Under the pieces are notes generated by a model. It made no database searches. It saw nothing but the letters and a program-made list of their open reading frames with translations, and was not told where the DNA came from. Both the position numbers and the translations under genes were made by a program. From assembly GCA_964447285.1 (NCBI GenBank), contig CAYURO010000007.1:62001-126000 (forward strand): 64,000 bases of DNA, in the 5' to 3' direction. Origin of the DNA: CAJBNH01 sp964447285 (lineage in GTDB: Bacteria > Myxococcota_A > UBA9042). Shown here one piece after another: positions 45,071-53,036 of the stretch (the stretch's first letter is position 1; each line of letters starts with the position of its first letter).

Positions 45071-46477
45071 CTAGCCCGGTCCTTGGCCCCGCCCCAGCTT
45101 GCTTTGGAAGGTCGTCCGCGCCAGCCCCAGCAGCTCGCCGGCCTTGGTCTGCTGACCGCCCGCCTTCTGCATCGCCCACTGGATCAGGTCGTCCTCCAGG
45201 TGGTGCACGACGTCGGCAAACGGAATCGTCTCGCGGCCTTCCAGATGCAGCGTGAACAAGTCGCCGGTGGGCTGCTCCTCACGCGCCTGTTGCAGATACC
45301 CGGGCAAGTGGTCGGTCACGACGCTTGAGCCGCGAGGGCAGATGATGACCGCGGACTCCATCGCGTGCCGCAGCTCGCGCACGTTGCCCGGCCAGCCATA
45401 GCGACGCAGACAGCGGGCGGCTTCGGGGGACAAGGTCGGCTCGTCCTTGCGCGCCTCCAAGGCGAAGCGCCGCAGGTAGTGCTGGGCCAACAGCAGCGTG
45501 TCCTCGCCCCGCTCTCGCAGGGGCGGCAGGCGAATCTCCAGACCGCGCAGGCGGTAGAACACGTCGTCGCGGAACTTGCCCTTGGTCACCGCGCTTCCCA
45601 GGTCGACCTTGGACGTCGCCACCACCCGCACATCGACCGTCGTCTCGCGTTGGCCGCCGATGCGCAGGAACGACCCCTCCTGCAGCGCTCGCAACAGCTT
45701 GACTTGCAGGCCCAATGGCAGGTCGTCGACATCGTCCAACAGCAGCGTGCCGCCGTTCGCGCGCTCGAAGGCGCCCTGCCGCTGCCGGGTCGCGCCGGTG
45801 AAAGACCCCTTCTCGTGGCCGAACAGCTCGCTCTCCGCCAGCTCGGTCGGGATCGCGCCGCACGGAATCGCGACGAAGGGGCCTTTGCGACGCGCACCTT
45901 GCTCATGCAGCGCGCGCGCGACCAGTTCCTTGCCCGTGCCCGTTTCCCCCGTGATCAGGACCGGCGCTGTGTGCTCGGCAAACGTCCGCACCAACTGGAC
46001 CACTTGAAGCATGCCCGACGACCGACCCAAGATGCCGCCACAGTCCGCCTCTTCGTCCAGCAACGCTCGCAAGTGGCTGACTTCACGCCGGTAGCCCTGC
46101 AGTTCTTGCAGCCTGCGCAGCCGGTGCTCCAGCTCTTGAAAGTGAAACGGCTTGGTCAGGTAGTCGGCTGCGCCATCCTGCATTGCCGTCACCGCGGTCT
46201 TCACGGTGCCAAACGCCGTCATCAGGATGACCTCGACCTCCGGGTGCCTCGCGCGAACGGTGCGCAGCAACTCCAGCCCGTCGATGCCCGGCATGCGCAA
46301 GTCGCACACCACGACGTCCCACAGGCCCCCGGCAAGCTCTTCCAGCGCCCGGTAGCCATTGTCCACGGCGTCGGCGGGAAAGCCGAAGTCGCGCAACTGC
46401 CGCACGGTCGTCTCGCGCACCAGACGGCCGTCATCGACCACCAGCACGCGCAGGGCTCTGGTCCCGTCCTCGCTCAT
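45071..46477 (-). CDS. NtrC-family sigma-54-dependent response regulator
   Basis: 468 residues. The receiver domain (about 10-125) has VVDD, phospho-acceptor Asp59 in CDLRMPG, and KPF. The AAA+ domain (about 145-380) has GETGTGKE (Walker A), ELFGHEKGSFTGATR (the GAFTGA loop reads GSFTGA), LLLDDVDDLP (Walker B has Asp-Asp where Asp-Glu is usual), FRDDVFYRL and LPPLRERGED. The C-terminus is a Fis-type helix-turn-helix (about 430-465). It activates sigma-54 polymerase once phosphorylated. The gene overlaps the kinase gene by 4 bases (ATGA), so they are a cognate pair. The cytochrome operon 350 bases beyond the kinase start carries a sigma-54 promoter and is the prime target candidate. Confidence 0.93.
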   Translation of the reverse strand: MSEDGTRALRVLVVDDGRLVRETTVRQLRDFGFPADAVDNGYRALEELAGGLWDVVVCDLRMPGIDGLELLRTVRARHPEVEVILMTAFGTVKTAVTAMQDGAADYLTKPFHFQELEHRLRRLQELQGYRREVSHLRALLDEEADCGGILGRSSGMLQVVQLVRTFAEHTAPVLITGETGTGKELVARALHEQGARRKGPFVAIPCGAIPTELAESELFGHEKGSFTGATRQRQGAFERANGGTLLLDDVDDLPLGLQVKLLRALQEGSFLRIGGQRETTVDVRVVATSKVDLGSAVTKGKFRDDVFYRLRGLEIRLPPLRERGEDTLLLAQHYLRRFALEARKDEPTLSPEAARCLRRYGWPGNVRELRHAMESAVIICPRGSSVVTDHLPGYLQQAREEQPTGDLFTLHLEGRETIPFADVVHHLEDDLIQWAMQKAGGQQTKAGELLGLARTTFQSKLGRGQGPG

Positions 46478-48000
46478 GCGGTCCGCTCCCCGGCGCGCGG
46501 CAGGTCGATCCGCACCGTCGTGCCTCCGCCGGGCTGACTGGTCACGCTGACCTCGCCCTCGTGGTCCTCGACGACCTGGCGCGTGATGGCCAAGCCCAAG
46601 CCCGTGCCTTCGCCGATGGGCTTGGTGGTGAAGAAGGGGTCGAACACCTTGCCCAAGTCATCTGCGCCGATGCCCTCGCCGGTGTCCTCGACCTCGATGC
46701 GGACGCCAGCCGGGTCGTGCAACTCTTCGACGCGGATGGTCACCCGGTCCCCTTCGCGGCAAGCGTCGATCGCGTTGTCGATGATATTGGCCAGCGCTTC
46801 GGTCAGCCGTTCAGGGTCCACATCCACGGGCGCAACCTCCCCCGCCTCGACCTCCACCGGCACCTTGCGCGCCCGCGCCCGCATGTTCGCGAACTGCAAG
46901 GCATCCTGCACCAGCACCCGCAGGTCGGTCGCCACGCGTTGCGCCGGTCCCTCCCGCGTCAGCACCAGCAGGCGGCTGGTCACGTTCTCGATCTTGGCCA
47001 CACCCTCGCTCATCAGCTCCAGCACTTCGGCCGTACCCTTGTCGTCCGGAGGCAGCTGCGCCTGCAGGATGTCCACGCAATTCATCACACCGTGCAGGGG
47101 GTTGCGAATCGTGTGCGCCACGCCCGCTGCCAACCCGCCGATGCGGGCCAGCCGCTCGCGAGACTGCGCCACCCGCTCGTGCGCCCGCCGCCGCGCTTCG
47201 GCCTCGCGGATGCGCCGAACCAGATTGTGCACGAAGTAGATGACACCAATCTCGGTCACGCCAAAAGACACCAGATAACCCAGCATGAACAATGGCGATT
47301 GCCACAACGGCCCGCCCAGCGTCACCTCTGCCTCAGCGTGCCCCGCCAGACGCAACGGGTGGTGCGGTAGCAGCGCGACGGCTTCGGCCAGAACCAGCGC
47401 CCCGTGCATCAGACCCGCGCCCAAACCGATGATCATCGCCTTGTGCAGCGGCAGCAGCAGGCCCGCAATCGCCATGTGGAAGACCGACAGCATCACGAAC
47501 GGGTTGTCGGCACCCCCGCTGAAGTGCAGCAGCGTCATCAGCATCGCCAGATCGAACAGCACCTGGAACACGACCAGGTTCTCTGCCTCGGCCCGCGGTC
47601 CAGTGTCCGGCAGCGACCGGCTCCATCGCCAGAACACGACGTTTCCCAACGCCAGCATCCCAACGGTCGCCAGCAGCTGGGGCAGCGCCGCCACCACTTC
47701 CAACACGGCGGCCAAAGCCACGACGACCAGCACGGTGCCGATGGCCCCCCACCGCAACCGCACCAGCCATGCCATACGGTCTGCCAGCGGCTCAGCGTCG
47801 CCCGCGGCGTCCGTCAGTTCCTGATCCAGGCGCTGTTCGGTAGTGAACATGACGTCGATCGGCGCCAAGTGCGGCGCACGCCACGAGTCCTCTGCACGAT
47901 CCGAACCAATCGTCCGCGGCATCGCACGCGGCCCGAAGTCGGCGCGAGGCGGCGGCCGAAGCTCGTGGTCGGACTCTTGGGCGTCAGGAATGGACGGCAT
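46474..48000 (-). CDS. Membrane sensor histidine kinase with RegB-like quinone-site motif
   Basis: 508 residues as annotated from ATG 48000; the first about 50 residues are hydrophilic and a start at ATG 47850 (MFTTEQ) is also plausible. Five to six membrane helices occupy residues 80-262. They begin with LVRLRWGAI and include FSGGADNPF (residues 161-168), matching the GGxxNPF quinone-binding heptapeptide of RegB/PrrB redox kinases. The kinase core is intact: His296 in AHTIRNPL, an N-box NIIDNAIDAC, DTGEGIG, FDPFFTTK and GTGLGLAI. It is predicted to sense quinone redox state. It overlaps the NtrC-type regulator gene (ATGA). Confidence 0.9.
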   Translation of the reverse strand: MPSIPDAQESDHELRPPPRADFGPRAMPRTIGSDRAEDSWRAPHLAPIDVMFTTEQRLDQELTDAAGDAEPLADRMAWLVRLRWGAIGTVLVVVALAAVLEVVAALPQLLATVGMLALGNVVFWRWSRSLPDTGPRAEAENLVVFQVLFDLAMLMTLLHFSGGADNPFVMLSVFHMAIAGLLLPLHKAMIIGLGAGLMHGALVLAEAVALLPHHPLRLAGHAEAEVTLGGPLWQSPLFMLGYLVSFGVTEIGVIYFVHNLVRRIREAEARRRAHERVAQSRERLARIGGLAAGVAHTIRNPLHGVMNCVDILQAQLPPDDKGTAEVLELMSEGVAKIENVTSRLLVLTREGPAQRVATDLRVLVQDALQFANMRARARKVPVEVEAGEVAPVDVDPERLTEALANIIDNAIDACREGDRVTIRVEELHDPAGVRIEVEDTGEGIGADDLGKVFDPFFTTKPIGEGTGLGLAITRQVVEDHEGEVSVTSQPGGGTTVRIDLPRAGERTA

Positions 48001-48115
48001 CGAGGGCTGCCCGGGTTCGGACGCGGCTGCACCGCGGTTGTCGACGAAGTTCGCACGATGGTCCCCAGCCGTGCCGGGCGCAAGCTACCAGAGGGCAAGC
48101 CGGGTTGCACGCGAG

Positions 48116-48131
48116 TGCCGAAATTTCGGCA
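48116..48131. promoter_or_regulatory. 16-bp palindrome TGCCGAAATTTCGGCA (putative operator)
   Basis: A perfect inverted repeat 116 bases upstream of the kinase start. Its length and symmetry suit a dimeric activator such as the Fis-type helix-turn-helix of the adjacent regulator. Target assignment is inference. Confidence 0.5.
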
Positions 48132-48143
48132 ACCGCCGCCGCA

Positions 48144-48152
48144 GATTCGGCA
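48144..48152. promoter_or_regulatory. Half-site GATTCGGCA, direct repeat of the palindrome arm
   Basis: It repeats the right arm (ATTTCGGCA) of the palindrome at 48116-48131 with 21-base periodicity, that is two helical turns, as expected for neighbouring bound dimers. Confidence 0.35.
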
Positions 48153-48290
48153 CCTGTGGATAAGCTCGCCGCACCGGCCGACAGAACCTGTAACAGGGCA
48201 TTGCGGAAGAAGATCCTGAGGTCGCGGTGCGCCCGGGCGGCAGGCGGTTCAGGCGGATTTCGAGCGCAGGGGAGCGACAACTGCTGACGG

Positions 48291-48306
48291 TGCCGAAAAT
48301 CGGGCA
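48291..48306. promoter_or_regulatory. Related dyad TGCCGAAAATCGGGCA
   Basis: It shares the TGCCGAAA left arm and the GGCA right end of the 48116 palindrome and lies 43 bases past the stop of the 13-haem cytochrome gene. Could be a second operator copy. Confidence 0.35.
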
Positions 48307-48349
48307 ACGTGGGCAAGGTCGCGTGGTTCTTGGGAGAGTAGCTGAGCCC

Positions 48350-49468
48350 CTACTGATGGCAGGGCAGGCAGGCCGGCGCGGTCTTGCTCTGGCCGGACTG
48401 GTACGCGGCACCGCCGGGGTGCGGATTGCCGCCGGGACCACCGGTGCGGTGGCACGTCACGCAGTTCGAAGCCGCGCCCTGATCGTGGCAGGCTGCGCAG
48501 GCCAGCGGGTCGCGGCGAACCTCGTCCCCGTGGAACACGGACCCTCCGCGCTGCAGGAAGCCGGGCGGATGCGGGTTGTTCCCCTTGCCCAGTCCCTTGT
48601 CGGCTGCGACACCCATTCGGCTGTGGCACTCGGTGCACGTCGTCGGCTCGTGGCAGGTCGTGCACGCTTTGCTGTCGAGCTTGGCCTCGATCGGGTGACG
48701 CGTCAGGAAGTCGCCGCGGTGGTGAAACTGTGCCTCAGGGCGGTTCAGGTTCAGCTGCGACGGGCGAACCGGGATGTTCGACCGACTGTGGCACTCGGCG
48801 CAGGTGTCGGGCTTGTGGCAGTGGCCGCAGACGACGTCCCCGCCGCTCTTGGCCGCCGCACCGTGACGCTTCTGCCAGTCGCCACCGTGGTCGTAGATCT
48901 CGGGCGACACTTCTCTCATCGTGCCGGGCAGGTGGCAGGTGGTGCAGTTGTCTTTGTTGAACGTCGTGCGGTGGCACTGACCACAGGCGGCGAACATCGG
49001 TGGTCGGGTGTGGTCAGAGATGCGCTCGGTCTTCTCGATGCCCTTGTGGCACACGTTGCAGCCGTTTTCGCCCGTTTCCGGGACCTTGCGGGTGACGTGA
49101 TTCTTGTGGCTGAAGCGGATCCCCGGCATCCGGTCATCGACGAAGGTCTGCGGTGCCGTCGGATTCGCGTGGCACATCTTGCAGTTGTCTTCCTTCTCGT
49201 GGCACTCCATGCAGGCCGCCTCAGGAGGCAGGAACCGCGAGGTCTGCAGGCTCTCGGACTCCTCAACCCCCTCGTGACAGGCCTCGCACTCAGCGGACTG
49301 CTCCTCGATGTGAAACTTGTGTGAGAACACGATGTTGTCGCGGTTCGAGGCAGGCTTTGGCGCACCCGCCCAGCTGCCGACCAGCCACGAACAGGCGGTC
49401 GAGCTCAGGGCAAGGGCGACCAGAACCAGCAGCGTGCGTCCCCGGACCATGAATCGGCGAGCTTCCAT
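48350..49468 (-). CDS. 13-haem c-type cytochrome lipoprotein
   Basis: 372 residues from ATG 49468 (GGAGG 6 bases upstream, overlapping the porin stop as TGATG). The signal peptide ends in SSTAC (Cys26). The mature protein has thirteen CxxCH haem-attachment sites (from CEACH to CLPCH) and many extra His residues, including FSHKFH and FSHKNH, that can serve as distal ligands. There are no other domains. Together with the porin and two other cytochromes it is predicted to form the transmembrane electron conduit; being a lipoprotein it could sit on either leaflet of the outer membrane. Last gene of the operon. Confidence 0.93.
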   Translation of the reverse strand: MEARRFMVRGRTLLVLVALALSSTACSWLVGSWAGAPKPASNRDNIVFSHKFHIEEQSAECEACHEGVEESESLQTSRFLPPEAACMECHEKEDNCKMCHANPTAPQTFVDDRMPGIRFSHKNHVTRKVPETGENGCNVCHKGIEKTERISDHTRPPMFAACGQCHRTTFNKDNCTTCHLPGTMREVSPEIYDHGGDWQKRHGAAAKSGGDVVCGHCHKPDTCAECHSRSNIPVRPSQLNLNRPEAQFHHRGDFLTRHPIEAKLDSKACTTCHEPTTCTECHSRMGVAADKGLGKGNNPHPPGFLQRGGSVFHGDEVRRDPLACAACHDQGAASNCVTCHRTGGPGGNPHPGGAAYQSGQSKTAPACLPCHQ

Positions 49469-51057
49469 CACGCACCTCCCTCGTCGCCGTCCTCGGCCTT
49501 CGGAGCCTTGTCCTTGTCGCCGCCGGAGCCGTTGGCCGGGGCAGGAGCGGCCTTGTCGCCGTCCTCTTCCTTGTCACCCTCGTCGGCTTTGTCACCGTCT
49601 TCCGTCTTGTCTGCGTCGTCGGCTTTGTCACCGTCTTCCGCCTTGTCTGCGTCGTCGGCTTTGTCCTCAGCCTTGTCTTCGTCCTCGCCGTCGTCGCTGC
49701 TCTTTGCGGCGGCGGCCTTGTCCCAGGTCAGCTTGGCGGCAACCGTCTCATGTCCTCGAAAGAACTCGTCATTCAGCGTTAGCGTCAACAGACCCATGCC
49801 CTGCGACGTGTAGTACGGGTTGGTCCAGACCTGCCCGTCCACGCCGACTTCGAGCCCGCGCTTGGCGTCCCAGCGCACGGACAGCGAGCCCTGCACCGAC
49901 TTCGACTCTTGCCGGATGTCCCGGAAAAACAAGTATGTATCGATGTCGCCGGCGACGGACACGCCGTCGATGACCCTGGCGCGGCCGTAGACGCGCGCCT
50001 GGGTGAAGCCGTTGTCGCCGTTCGACAAACGCGACACGGTCATGCCCGCGCGGTACCGGCCGTCTGCGTCGATCCGCAGGGCGAAGTCCATGAAGCCGCG
50101 GTAGCCGTCGATCTGGTCGTCGCCCACCAAGAAACGCTCATAGCCGCCGTTGACGGAGAGAGCGCCGGGGGTGCGCAGGTCGAAGCCGCCGCCCACGATG
50201 CCGTCGGTGCGACTGACGAACGCATTGAAAATCGAGGTCTTGGGCAACCAGGCCAGGGGATCGCGCACCTCGCCGCGGCCATAGACGCTAAGCCACTTGT
50301 TGAAGCGATAGGTGCCGTCGACGCGTGCCTCTTGCATGCCGCCGCCCAGCAGATCGTACGCGTAGGAGCCCGTCCACAGCATCGGACCGAACTTGCGCAC
50401 CGAGAAGTCGACCCCCACGCTGCGCCGGGCCGCGCCAATTTCGGTCTCTTCGCCCTCGCCCGCGGCGACGGGATCCTGCACTTCCTGGAACGACGCGCCG
50501 ATGTGGCCCCACTCCCACGGCGTCCACGACAGCCGACCGCCGTACGTGGGGGCCTGAAAGACCTCGTCGAACGCGCCAAACGCCGCCGTGCCTGCATACG
50601 CGTCAAGTCGCAAGTCCATGGGAAGACGAACGATCGTCGACACACCATCCAGAAACACGTAGCGAGGCGCTCCCGCAAAGATCAGCTGGCGACCGAGCAG
50701 GACGCGCACGTTCTTGGTCTCGTCCTCCCAGCCCAGATAGCCATAGACCAAGTCGCCGGTCTTCTCTTCGCCCAAGCTGCCCACCAAGTGCTGCGACGTG
50801 TAACCCGAGAAGTTGCCGAAGAAGCCGGTACCGCCCACGTTCTCGCCCTCGATGCTGAGCAGTTGGAACGTGGGAAGACCGAATTCGGACTCGTTGAACG
50901 CGCCGGGGCGCAGCTCGCGGTTGGCGATGGTGACGCTGCGAGCGGAGAAGTGGATGGCCCCACCTTCCGTCACGCCCTCGCCGTTTTCGCCGGCCATCGC
51001 GGGGGCAGCGACGCCACACATTGCGGCCAGCAGTACACCGAACAGGATGCGGTTCAT
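49468..51057 (-). CDS. Outer-membrane beta-barrel (porin) of the cytochrome operon
   Basis: 529 residues from ATG 51057, which overlaps the 18-haem gene stop by one base (TGATG). A signal peptide ends at PAMAG. Residues about 30-430 show alternating amphipathic strands rich in Tyr/Phe/Trp/Gly (VYGYLGWEDE, WTGSYAYDLLGGG, ARVYGRARVIDGVSVAGD), as in MtrB/OmbB-like porins, though I cannot show homology to them. The last about 85 residues are an unusual Asp/Glu/Lys/Ala low-complexity tail built from DKADD/DKAED units. The tail follows what would normally be the C-terminal beta-signal. It is predicted to be the sheath that lets cytochromes exchange electrons across the outer membrane. Confidence 0.85.
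   Translation of the reverse strand: MNRILFGVLLAAMCGVAAPAMAGENGEGVTEGGAIHFSARSVTIANRELRPGAFNESEFGLPTFQLLSIEGENVGGTGFFGNFSGYTSQHLVGSLGEEKTGDLVYGYLGWEDETKNVRVLLGRQLIFAGAPRYVFLDGVSTIVRLPMDLRLDAYAGTAAFGAFDEVFQAPTYGGRLSWTPWEWGHIGASFQEVQDPVAAGEGEETEIGAARRSVGVDFSVRKFGPMLWTGSYAYDLLGGGMQEARVDGTYRFNKWLSVYGRGEVRDPLAWLPKTSIFNAFVSRTDGIVGGGFDLRTPGALSVNGGYERFLVGDDQIDGYRGFMDFALRIDADGRYRAGMTVSRLSNGDNGFTQARVYGRARVIDGVSVAGDIDTYLFFRDIRQESKSVQGSLSVRWDAKRGLEVGVDGQVWTNPYYTSQGMGLLTLTLNDEFFRGHETVAAKLTWDKAAAAKSSDDGEDEDKAEDKADDADKAEDGDKADDADKTEDGDKADEGDKEEDGDKAAPAPANGSGGDKDKAPKAEDGDEGGA
49573..49662 (-). repeat. 36-bp tandem repeat in the porin tail
   Basis: Two adjacent 36-base units (49591-49626 and 49627-49662) differ at one position and are preceded by a half unit (49573-49590). 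They encode the DKADDADKTEDG-type tail. The near-identity implies recent duplication and likely length variation between strains. Confidence 0.8.
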
Positions 51058-52847
51058 CAGTTCACCCCCCCGTTGATGTGGAAGCCGCCCTGGACGTTCA
51101 ACGTGCCGTCGGCGTTGATGGTCTTGCCGTGGCACTTGGCGCAAGCCTTGGTGCCCAGCGCCGGGTCGGTCTCCGGGTGGCCGGATTCAGGAGGCGGCGG
51201 ACTGAGGTGGCAACCGTCGCACGCCAGCGAAGTCTGCGTCCACATCGGCGTCTTGACCTTGCCGCCGTCCATCGTGGCGCCGTGGCAGTACACGCCGGAG
51301 CAGGTCTGCGTTGCGACCGCGTAGCTGGCGGTGGTGCCCTTGAAGGTACCGATGCCGTTGGGGAAGTTGACCGTGCTGGCGGATCCGTCCAAGTGGCCGG
51401 GGGCGTCAACCGCCTTGAACAGCGTGTGGCACGTCTCGCACTTCATGCCGCCCTTGGAGTACGCCTTGCCCTTCAAGTGGGCTTCGTGGGCGCCGACGGT
51501 GGGCAAGGCGGGGTCGGTCTTGCCGTTGTGGTCAGCGGGAGGAGCGGGGCTATCCGCCGATCCGTGGCAGGCGTTGCACGCGGTGGGCAGGGTCATCTCG
51601 ACCTTGCCGTTCACATGGCTTCCTGCGGCCAACAGCTTGCCGTCGGTGCCGACGGTGGCCGAGTGGCACGGAGCGCAATTCGTCTGCTGCGGGTGCGGCA
51701 ACACCGGGGGGGCGCCGTGGCAGGTGTCGCACTTGGTGGTGTCGATGGCGAAATCCAGCTTGCCCGTCGGGTGCTTGACGCCCGGCAGCAGCTTCTGGTC
51801 CGAACCAACCGTCGCGCCGTGGCACAGGTGGCAGGTCGTTTGCTTGGGGTGCTTCTCGATCGGCGGCAGGCCGTGGCACTTGGTGCAGTCCGCGCCGTTC
51901 ACGACCGAAACGTCCGTCTTCTTGTTGCGGTGCAGCGTGCCGTCGACAATGGTCAGGCCAGGGCCGGCGGTGTCAGCGTGGCAGGTCTCGCAGGCGTCTC
52001 CGACGGGGTGTGGCGCGGCAGGCGGGGCACCGTGGCAGCCGGCGCACGACCCGGGACCGACCGCGAACTCCACCTTGCCATTCATGTGGTTGGCTGCGTT
52101 TGCGAGGGTCATGTTCGGGCCGGCCGTCTCGCCGTGGCACGTCTCGCAAGCGGTCGCCGCAGGATGTGGCGCAGCCGGCGGGGCACCGTGGCAACCGCCG
52201 CAGGGGGCGTTGGCAGCCAGCTTGATGTCGACCTTGCCGTTGATGTGCGACGCCTTGTTCGCGATGGAGAGTCCGGGACCCGCCGTGTCGGCGTGGCAAC
52301 CCGCGCACGCGCCCTTGGTGGGGTGCGGGGCCGGTGGGGGCGCGCCGTGGCAGGCGTCGCAGGCCTTCTGGGAGCCGTCGACCAGCGTCCACTTGGGAGA
52401 GGTGACCTTGCCGCCAGCCTTCAACGTTCCGCCGTGGCAGTAGGTTCCGGAGCAAGTCAGCGTCGCCGGGTCCCACGTGGGGGTGGCGCCGTTGGCAAGC
52501 GCGATGCCGGTCCACGTCACGTCGACCTTGTCGTCCAGGTGCACGCCCTCGTAGGTCGTCTTCGGCACGACGTGGCATGTCGCGCACTCGACCGCTGTGG
52601 CGAGACCGGCTTTCAAGTGGGCCTGATGGGCGCCCACGCCGCGCTCGGTGGTGGCGGTCTCACCGCCAATCGCCTTGGGCGGAGCGTAGTTGTCGACGCT
52701 GCCGTGGCAGGCAGTGCACGTCTGGGTCGCGTCGACAGCAGGTGGCAGCTCGCGGGCCGTGTCGCAGGCCGCCCACAGGGGCAGACACGCGATGAGGGCG
52801 AGGAGGGTGCCACGTGACGGCGACGACAGGGATCGGCGGATCCTCAT
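51057..52847 (-). CDS. 18-haem c-type cytochrome lipoprotein with CxxxxCH sites
   Basis: 596 residues. The signal peptide ends in LWAAC (Cys28). Sixteen CxxCH sites plus two CSGxYCH (CxxxxCH) sites give up to 18 haems. The C4-type sites followed by C2-type sites recall a domain first described in Geobacter. The middle consists of repeats of about 45 residues with CHGAPP.APHP...C..CH and an H.NGK.D motif between, so internal duplication is clear. It is the probable partner of the porin. The ribosome site is weak (GATGCCACC). Two stem-loops lie just upstream. Its stop overlaps the porin start. Confidence 0.93.
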   Translation of the reverse strand: MRIRRSLSSPSRGTLLALIACLPLWAACDTARELPPAVDATQTCTACHGSVDNYAPPKAIGGETATTERGVGAHQAHLKAGLATAVECATCHVVPKTTYEGVHLDDKVDVTWTGIALANGATPTWDPATLTCSGTYCHGGTLKAGGKVTSPKWTLVDGSQKACDACHGAPPPAPHPTKGACAGCHADTAGPGLSIANKASHINGKVDIKLAANAPCGGCHGAPPAAPHPAATACETCHGETAGPNMTLANAANHMNGKVEFAVGPGSCAGCHGAPPAAPHPVGDACETCHADTAGPGLTIVDGTLHRNKKTDVSVVNGADCTKCHGLPPIEKHPKQTTCHLCHGATVGSDQKLLPGVKHPTGKLDFAIDTTKCDTCHGAPPVLPHPQQTNCAPCHSATVGTDGKLLAAGSHVNGKVEMTLPTACNACHGSADSPAPPADHNGKTDPALPTVGAHEAHLKGKAYSKGGMKCETCHTLFKAVDAPGHLDGSASTVNFPNGIGTFKGTTASYAVATQTCSGVYCHGATMDGGKVKTPMWTQTSLACDGCHLSPPPPESGHPETDPALGTKACAKCHGKTINADGTLNVQGGFHINGGVN

Positions 52848-52882
52848 GGTGGCATCACGGCCGCGGGCTTTGCGGCAACAGG

Positions 52883-52902
52883 GACCCCTGGGGACAGGGG
52901 TC
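52883..52902 (-). other. Stem-loop 2 between the first and second cytochrome genes
   Basis: A perfect 8-bp stem (GACCCCTG/CAGGGGTC) with a 4-base loop lies 36 bases before the 18-haem gene start. No T-run. It may block decay or modulate expression of the downstream genes. Confidence 0.45.
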
Positions 52903-52979
52903 GGGGGTGATCCGGGGCGTCCTGGCGGGAGATCCGGCCAGGGCCAACGAGCCTTGCATGACTTGCCGAGATTTCGTCC

Positions 52980-53018
52980 GGCTAGGGGCAGTGGTCCATT
53001 CCCCCCCTGCCCCTAGCC
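52980..53018 (-). other. Stem-loop 1 after the collagen-like cytochrome gene
   Basis: GGCTAGGGGCAG pairs perfectly with CTGCCCCTAGCC (12 bp) around a 15-base loop, 18 bases after the stop of the 9-haem gene. No T-run follows, so partial termination or RNA processing is more likely than complete termination. Confidence 0.5.
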
Positions 53019-53036
53019 GAACTCGTTCTCGGGCGG

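Larger units (their letters stand above)
48001..48349. other. Intergenic region between the cytochrome operon and the two-component genes
   Basis: 349 bases with no convincing gene. It should carry the promoter of the kinase-regulator operon. It contains three copies of a TTCGGCA-type element (48116-48131, 48144-48152, 48291-48306), described separately. I see no intrinsic terminator for the cytochrome operon and no good sigma-54 consensus here. Confidence 0.6.

Noticed and set aside
48001..48349. Possible sigma-54 promoter of the kinase-regulator operon (CGGCACTCGCGTGCA)
   Set aside because: Spacing between GG and GC is one base short and the -12 TT is incomplete; I left it out of the features.
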